Below are positions 41,895 through 47,812 of a DNA stretch of 47,812 nt, one piece after another. Position numbers and translations under genes: made by a program. Within the stretch, counting starts at the first letter, position 1, and the number at the start of each line of letters is the position of its first letter. Below the pieces are notes generated by a model, which searched no databases, was not told the DNA's origin, and saw nothing but the letters and a program-made list of their open reading frames with translations. This DNA comes from Miniphocaeibacter sp964345925 (GTDB lineage Bacteria; Bacillota; Clostridia; Tissierellales; Peptoniphilaceae), in assembly GCA_964345925.1 (NCBI GenBank), contig CAYFSP010000007.1, forward strand, positions 1-47,812, in the 5' to 3' direction.

Positions 41895-43262
41895 CTACTT
41901 AAAATACTTTTCTTTTAATTTAGGGTTAATTCTATCTAATTCCTCTTCTGGTAAAATCTTTACAAGACTCCAAGCTAAGTCCAAGGTTTCATAAATAGTA
42001 CGATTTTCATATAAATCCTGTTTTATAAATCTATTTTCAAATTCTGTTCCAAATTCCATATATTTTCTATCCGTTTCAGAAAGATCATCGGCACCTATTA
42101 TTTGAGCTAAATCCCTAACCTCTTGAACTTTTGAATAAGCTGAAAAAAGTTGATTTGCTATATCTTGGTGGTCTTCTCTTGTATATCCTTCGCCAATACC
42201 ATCTTTCATAAGTCTTGATAAGGAAGGTAATATATCTACTGATGGATAAATATCCTTTTGATATAAATCCCTTGATAATGTTATTTGTCCTTCAGTAATA
42301 TATCCTGTTAAATCCGGTATAGGATGGGTAATATCATCATTTGGCATAGTCAAAATAGGTATTAATGTTAACGATCCTGATGAATCTTTAATCATTCCTG
42401 CCCTTTCATAAATAGAAGCCAAATCGGAATACATATATCCTGGATATCCCTTCCTACTTGGAACCTCTTCTCTCAATGAAGATATTTCCCTTAGGGCTTC
42501 ACCATAACTGGTAATATCCGTCATTATTACTAGTACATGACGATTTTCCTCAAAAGCTAAATACTCAGCTGCTGTTAATGCACATTTAGGAACAATAATT
42601 CTTTCCATTATTGGATCATCTGCATAGTTCATAAACATTACTACATTTCCAAGGACTCCAGAATTTCTAAATTCATTTTCAAAATATAGTGCTTCATCAT
42701 GTTTTACGCCTATTGCAGCAAAAACAATAGAAAATTCTTCCGTTTCATCTCCTATTATCTTGGCTTGTCTAATTATTTGAGCGGCTAATTTATTATGAGG
42801 TAGACCTGCACCTGAAAATATTGGCAATTTTTGTCCCCTGATTAAAGTTGCCAAACAGTCTATAGAAGAAATTCCCGTTTGAATAAAATTTCTTGGATAT
42901 ACTCTTGATACAGGGTTAATAGGTCTACCATTTATATTATATGTTTTTGATGAGTAAATATCTCCAAGACCATCTATAGGTTGTCCTATTCCATTGAATT
43001 TTCTGCCAAGTACCTCTTTTGAAAGAGGTAGCTCAAAAGGCTTTGCCTTAAATGAAACCTTGGAATTATTGCTACTCATGCCTGTTGTATCACCAAAAAC
43101 CTGAATAGTAACAGTTGTACCATCAACCTTTACTACTTTCCCTAAGTAATTATCATTTTCAGTTTCAACTTTAACAACTTCATCGAAAAAAACATCTGAA
43201 ACATTTTCAACTGTTATTAAGGAGCTTTCAATTTTATCCAATTTTATATATTCTTTAAACAT
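41895..43262 (-). CDS. ntpB: V-type ATPase subunit B
   Basis: This is the non-catalytic nucleotide-binding subunit of the V1 hexamer. The 455-aa frame is intact and shows FSGAGLPHNKLAAQI in place of a P-loop, and SRKGYPGYMYSDLASIYERAG and PNDDITHPIPDLTGYITEGQ. ATG follows AAGGAG. It sits directly after the frameshifted subunit A gene. Confidence 0.96.
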   Translation of the reverse strand: MFKEYIKLDKIESSLITVENVSDVFFDEVVKVETENDNYLGKVVKVDGTTVTIQVFGDTTGMSSNNSKVSFKAKPFELPLSKEVLGRKFNGIGQPIDGLGDIYSSKTYNINGRPINPVSRVYPRNFIQTGISSIDCLATLIRGQKLPIFSGAGLPHNKLAAQIIRQAKIIGDETEEFSIVFAAIGVKHDEALYFENEFRNSGVLGNVVMFMNYADDPIMERIIVPKCALTAAEYLAFEENRHVLVIMTDITSYGEALREISSLREEVPSRKGYPGYMYSDLASIYERAGMIKDSSGSLTLIPILTMPNDDITHPIPDLTGYITEGQITLSRDLYQKDIYPSVDILPSLSRLMKDGIGEGYTREDHQDIANQLFSAYSKVQEVRDLAQIIGADDLSETDRKYMEFGTEFENRFIKQDLYENRTIYETLDLAWSLVKILPEEELDRINPKLKEKYFK

Positions 43263-43274
43263 GAATTCTCCTTT

Positions 43275-45040
43275 CTAATATTTCACCAATAGATTGTTGA
43301 AATATTCTTTAATCTTATTTTGTAAATCATCTATTCTATTGAAATCATCATTGGGAATATTATATTTCATATTGACTATTTCACTATAAATTTCTCCACT
43401 AGCAATTCTTCCAATTGGAATATTCTTCTCAACCGCTTTCAACCCTTCTTCATAGAATATTTCTATGGTCTGAAGCATTTTGTACTGTTTTTTTATAGGT
43501 ACATAGGTATCTATATCATTAAATGCATTTTGCTGTAAGAATCCAACCTTTATGATTTTAGCTACTAATAAAATCAATCTTTGATCGTCTGGAAGAACAT
43601 CTTCTCCTACAAGCATTACGATCTCCTGTAATCGGTCCTCTTCAAAAAGCAATTTCAGCATTCTATTTCTTAAAGCAACGACGTCCTCTCCTACTATTTC
43701 TTCATAATCATCCCTTAAATCCTCAATATAGCCTGAATATGAGTTAAGCCAATTGATTGCAGGATAATGTCTAGCATATGCAAGTTCCTTGTCTAGTCCT
43801 AAAAATACATTTACATGTCTTTTAGTATTTTCAGTAACAGGTTCAGAAAAATCTCCTCCCTGAGGAGAAACTGCACCGATTATTGTTACAGAACCCTCTT
43901 TTCCATTTAATGTTTCTACATAGCCAGCTCTTTCATAGAATTGTGCTATTCTTGATGGTAGATAAGCTGGAAACCCCTCTTCTGCTGGCATCTCTTCAAG
44001 CTACCCGAAATTTCTCTAAGGGCTTCTGCCCACCTAGAAGTTGAATCAGCCATAATCGCAATATTATAGCCCATATCCCTAAAGTATTCTGCAATTGTTA
44101 TACCAGTGTATATAGATGCTTCCCTTGCAGCTACAGGCATATTAGAGGTGTTAGCAATTAACACAGTTCTTTCCATTAGTGATTTTCCTGTATTTGGATC
44201 TATTAGTTTAGGAAAGTCCTCTAAAACCTCTATCATTTCATTTCCTCTTTCACCACAACCAATATAAACTATAATGTCAGCATCAGAAAATTTAGCAAAC
44301 TGGTGTTGTGTCATTGTTTTACCTGTTCCAAATCCTCCAGGTATTGCCACTGTACCACCTTTTGCCACTGGAAAGAAAATATCTAGCACCCTTTGTCCTG
44401 TAGTTAAAATTTTATTTGCTTTAAGTCTATTCTTAATTGGTCTAGGTTTTTTTATTGCCCATTCTTGAAATAATTTCAATTCATGTTCAATATTATCTTC
44501 ATCTATTAATACGGCAATTACTTCATTAATATTATATTTTCCATCTTTAATTGTATTCTTTATTCTTCCTTTCAATCCAATAGGAACCATTATTTTATGT
44601 GTGATTATTTCAGTTTCTATAACCTCTGCAATAATTTCTCCACTATTAACAAAATCTCCATCCTTCACGATGATTTTAATATCCCATAATTTTTCTTCAT
44701 TTAAAGAAATAAGGCCTACTCCTTCAGGAATAAATGTTCCATAATCCTCTCTTAGTCTTTTTAAAGGTCTTTCTATTCCGTCAAATATATTTCCTAGAAG
44801 CCCTGGTCCAAGTTTTAAAGAAAGGGGTTTGTTAGTGAGAATTATTTCATCAAATGCTCTTAATCCTTTAGTTTCCTCATAAACTTGAATTATACCCGTT
44901 CCATCTTCAACGGATATAACCTCACCTATTAATTTTTTATTGCCAACCAATACCATTTCCTTTACTTGAAAGTCTTCCATATTATTACCAATAATAACAG
45001 GTCCATTTATCGATTGTATAACTCCATTTATATTATTCAA
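43275..45040 (-). pseudogene. ntpA: V-type ATPase catalytic subunit A, split by a one-base deletion
   Basis: Subunit A hydrolyses or makes ATP in V1. The first frame carries the N-terminal barrel, the bulge domain and the P-loop GGFGTGKT near residue 231, then ...ADSTSRWAEALREISGSL. At about 44000 it leaves register and stops. The correct continuation (EEMPAEEGFPAYLPSRIAQFYERAG to the end at 43275) is in the next frame. Restoring one base near 43996-44006 would give about 588 aa, the family length. The likely start is a TTG at 45040 behind AGGTG, giving MNNINGVIQSINGPVI. There is no slippery sequence, so programmed shifting is unlikely. Confidence 0.9.
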
Positions 45041-45628
45041 TTTCTGCACCTACTTCATTAATAAATTCTTGTACGACTAAACCTATAGAATTTCTCTTTA
45101 AATCTATTAAATTCTTAATGGTATTATTAAAAATAGTGTTATCTCTTTTATTAACGATTTTAAATCCACCGATTTCCTTACTATCCAAAGTATGAAAATT
45201 ACCTTTAATTCCAGTAGATAAAAGTTTTTCTTTATCTTTATCAGAAATATATACTATATTGTCATCATCTTCTAAATATTTGGATATTTCCTTTTTGAAA
45301 ATTTCAAAATATTCTTCTTCTTCCATTTTTAACTTATATTTTTCTATTAGAGATATGGCTAAATCATCAATAATATCCTCTCTTAATTTCAATAATCTCT
45401 CTCTGCCATTATTCTTTATAATCTGAATTTCTTCATTTGTCTTTATATCAATTTTACGTTTTTCTTTTAAAATGTTTTTTTATTTTTTTCTCTTATTTCC
45501 TCTTCATAATTTAATATGTTTTTTGATAATTCCTCATCATATGCTTTTAACTTATTTTCATATTCAGAAGATATTTTATCAAAAGTTATTTTTTTGAATA
45601 GGTCATATTTATTCTCAAGTAAAAGCAT
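45033..45628 (-). pseudogene. ntpE: V-type ATPase subunit E, frameshifted in an A-tract
   Basis: Subunit E forms the peripheral stalk. Translation from the ATG at 45628 (AGGAG upstream) gives a charged coiled coil ending EIREKNKKTF and stops near 45466. Adding one A to the A7 run at 45475-45481 joins it to NILKEKRKIDIKTNEEIQ and the intact C-terminal half (open from 45392 to 45033). The total is about 198 aa, the usual size. The C-terminal half alone starts at a TTG without a good ribosome binding site. Confidence 0.82.
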
Positions 45629-45637
45629 CTTTATCTC

Positions 45638-45946
45638 CTAATCAATTTTCACTCCTAGAGATTCCTTTATATTTCTCATTATAAAGTTTTCATCCCTTAA
45701 TCCATCTTCTCCAGGTATGGTTACAATCAATGGCAATACCCCCTTATCCCTATGCGAGTTTACAACGCTGGCTAATATTTTTTCCGTATCTTCCGTTAAA
45801 ATTATAGTTCCAATATTTTTATTCTTAATATTTTTTAGAAAAATATCCTTTAAAGTATTTTCATCTTTGGAATATTCACCATTTAAACCGGCTAATTTCA
45901 TTCCTTGAACCACATCGTATTCATTGGATATAACAATACTTTTCAT
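45638..45946 (-). CDS. ntpF: V-type ATPase subunit F
   Basis: Subunit F is a small regulatory rotor protein. The 102-aa frame is intact, with an early GMKLAGLNG turn, TIILTEDTEKIL, and LPLIVTIPGEDG, which are typical of the family. It starts one base after the subunit K stop. Its place before E differs from the common E-C-F order. Confidence 0.88.
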   Translation of the reverse strand: MKSIVISNEYDVVQGMKLAGLNGEYSKDENTLKDIFLKNIKNKNIGTIILTEDTEKILASVVNSHRDKGVLPLIVTIPGEDGLRDENFIMRNIKESLGVKID

Positions 45947-45947
45947 T

Positions 45948-46370
45948 TTATAATTTTCCCAATATCATAATGGAGATTACAAGGCCATATATTGCAATAC
46001 CTTCTGCTAAACCAACATATATCAATGTTTTTCCCAATAGGGATGAATCTTCTGAAACAGCTCCTAAAGCCGATGAACCTACAACACCTACTGCGTAGCC
46101 TGTACCTATTGTAGCAAGACCTGTAGAAATAGCTGCTGCAAGTAAACCCAATCCATTAACCTCTTTTATACCTGTTGTTGCTGCTAATGATGAAGAAGGT
46201 GCAATTAATACTATTGCTGCTAAAAGTAAAGGTACAAAACCAAATAAATTTATCTTTAATGCTTTTTTTAATCGCTTTTTAGAATTATCCGTATTTCTAT
46301 ATAGTAGATAAACTCCTGAACTAATTGTAAGTAATACAACTATTACTGTTGATGCTAAAATAATATACAT
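45948..46370 (-). CDS. ntpK: V-type ATPase subunit K (rotor ring)
   Basis: This proteolipid forms the ion-carrying ring. The 140-aa protein has four hydrophobic segments. The last two make the c-type hairpin (GLGLLAAAISTGLATIGTGYA...GAVSED and IYVGLAEGIAIYGLVISIMIL), with the ion-binding Glu in the final helix. N-terminal extra helices are usual in clostridial versions. Whether it carries Na+ or H+ cannot be read safely. ATG follows AGGAGG. Confidence 0.93.
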   Translation of the reverse strand: MYIILASTVIVVLLTISSGVYLLYRNTDNSKKRLKKALKINLFGFVPLLLAAIVLIAPSSSLAATTGIKEVNGLGLLAAAISTGLATIGTGYAVGVVGSSALGAVSEDSSLLGKTLIYVGLAEGIAIYGLVISIMILGKL

Positions 46371-46379
46371 AATATCCTC

Positions 46380-47812
46380 CTAAAATCTATTTTTACTTGC
46401 TATAAATTCAACGCCGTCGCCTTTATAGTATTGACTAAACATTTCATAATATTCAAGTCTTAAGGACTGTATGAAGACTATTAAACCTTCAAGGCCTATA
46501 ATTAAAATATTCCCAAATATCATCATTACAATATTTCCTACTGAAGACCCCATCATCTTACCAATAGTGCTAAATGCTAAAAACAATCCAACATGGTTTA
46601 TTGCAAATGCACCAACCCTTATAAAAGAAATAGTACCGCTAAAAATTGAAATCAATGTTTCAATAATGGAAAAACTACCTTCTATATAGTAACCAGAAGG
46701 ATTTTCTCCTCCATATAAATCATTTTTCTTCATTATCTTACATATTAAAGGTCTTTTAAATACCATTAATAATATAGAGATTGCTATTAATATAATATTT
46801 AATGACATTGGTAAAATTCTTATTTTCAATACAATATTTACAACTACCATTAAAAGTAACATATATAGTATAAAACCGGTGATTCCCTTTTCTCCAAAGG
46901 CCAATTCTTCAATATTTTTTTCTTTGTATAAATTATATATTCCTATTCCATATGACATAAATAAAAGTATTACGCCTAAAATTATCGCCATTATTAAAAT
47001 AGTATTTATATTTTCATAAGGTCTTATAAATAATGCTAGAATTATATCTTCCATTCCGAAAAATGAACCATATAATATACCAAAAATCACAGAACTTAGA
47101 CCAAGTCTTTTTAAAAGACCACCAAATTCCTTATTCATAACCTTTGATACGAAAAACCCTCCAAGTATAAAAACCAATGCTTGACCAACATCCCCAAACA
47201 TAGCTCCAAATAAAATCATATATGTTATAGCAAAAAAAGCCGTTGGGTCAATTTCGTTATAATTTGGCGTACCATACATCTTTACTAACAACTCAAAGGG
47301 TTTAAAGAAAAAATTATTTTTCAATTTTGTCGGCGGTGTAATATAATCCTCTTCATCCATATTGTTAAACTGTATTGTTAGTTCGTATTTCTCTTCTAAT
47401 TCATTTTTTAATTTCTCACTATCACCATTTCCTATCCATCCAGCCATATAGAAATAATGGTCACTAATTGCAATTTTATTTTTGAAGGTCTCTAAATTTA
47501 ACTTATTATATTCTCTAGTAAGTAATTCCTTTAGAGAATTATAATTATTTCTTTTTATATCATTTAGACCTTCTATTATTTTTGTTCTTTCATCTTTTAA
47601 TCTCTTAACCTCAATATCCAATCCATGTGTTATTTCAACGGGAGTACCTTCATATTCCTGAGGTAAAACATTTCATGAAAATTTAAACTCTTTAAATTCC
47701 TATTAATATCTACTTCCATTTCTGTTGGATATATAAATAAATAGACTTCTCCTTCAGTTGAAGAACTTAAATGGAAAATTGCAGCAAATATATTTTCATA
47801 ATTTCTTTTAAT
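46380..47812 (-). pseudogene. ntpI: V-type ATPase subunit I, partial at window end, frameshifted
   Basis: Subunit I is the membrane stator that forms the ion half-channels. The long frame (47621-46380) holds the membrane half, with YMILFGAMFGDVGQALVF and SFIRVGAFAINHVGL motifs. The window end cuts the N-terminus. The upstream frame reads ...VDINRNLKSLNFHEM and then runs to a stop. One extra T in the run at 47665-47668 would join it to LPQEYEGTPVEITHGLDIEV and the downstream frame. This is the third one-base lesion in the operon. Confidence 0.85.

Noticed and set aside
43990..44010. Programmed ribosomal frameshift in subunit A
   Set aside because: No slippery heptamer is present, and the family does not use recoding. 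A deletion or sequencing error fits better.
1..47812. CRISPR array, prophage, integrative element or toxin-antitoxin pair
   Set aside because: No regularly spaced repeats, phage genes, recombinases or recognisable toxin-antitoxin pairs were seen on either strand.

Overview
The window is low-GC DNA with the gene content of an anaerobic Gram-positive bacterium (Bacillota; Clostridia or Tissierellia-like). The evidence is a fused pyruvate:ferredoxin oxidoreductase, rubrerythrin, a V-type ATPase operon, HPr with HPr kinase, a CarD-type regulator, a CsoR copper operon, SAM-I and T-box leaders, AGGAGG ribosome binding sites and frequent TTG starts. The taxon is inferred from gene content only.

Layout. 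0.2-4.5 kb: a GNAT acetyltransferase and pyruvate:ferredoxin oxidoreductase. 4.5-10.1 kb, minus strand: aminopeptidase P, uvrC and hprK, overlapping end to end, preceded by a MobA/MocA-like plus ModE-like fusion protein. 10.2-11.3 kb: ychF. 11.5-12.4 kb: two diverged, frame-disrupted copies of a small membrane-protein gene. 12.8-15.3 kb: tRNA-Lys, ptsH, rubrerythrin, an mreB/mbl gene and a BFD-like [2Fe-2S] protein. 15.3-19.8 kb: metK behind a SAM-I riboswitch, then ispF, ispD, a PIN/TRAM protein and CarD. 20-22.9 kb: copA-copZ-csoR with a recognisable operator. 23-29 kb: pncB, and a five-gene run of a PgpA-like gene, rnhA, trkA, trkH and apt. 29.1-31.9 kb: a DsbA/FrnE-like protein, an aldo/keto reductase, rlmB and yacP. 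31.9-33.1 kb: the tryptophan transporter trpP with a tryptophan T-box, and tRNA-Thr. 33.1-37.5 kb: aconitase, isocitrate dehydrogenase and citrate synthase, which together supply 2-oxoglutarate. 37.5-38 kb: the remains of an acyltransferase-like (C45) gene. 38.1-41.2 kb: dedA, a TcaA/YvbJ-like protein, a glyoxalase and a GNAT protein. 41.2-47.8 kb: a V-type ATPase operon.

The most striking observation is that three V-ATPase subunit genes (I, E and A) each carry an apparent one-base deletion, while K, F, B and D are open. This clustering is either a decaying ATPase or a local sequence-quality problem. Raw reads would decide. The small paralogue pair at 11.5-12.4 kb and the collapsed C45 gene at 37.5-38 kb are further decay sites. 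Other points of note are a long inverted repeat built on Rex-like half-sites over the pyruvate oxidoreductase promoter, a MobA-like domain that has lost its catalytic signature and is joined to a ModE-type DNA-binding domain, a probable CTG start codon and a probable leaderless ispD. I see no CRISPR array, prophage, complete insertion sequence or rRNA. I do not see a convincing wholly new multi-gene system.
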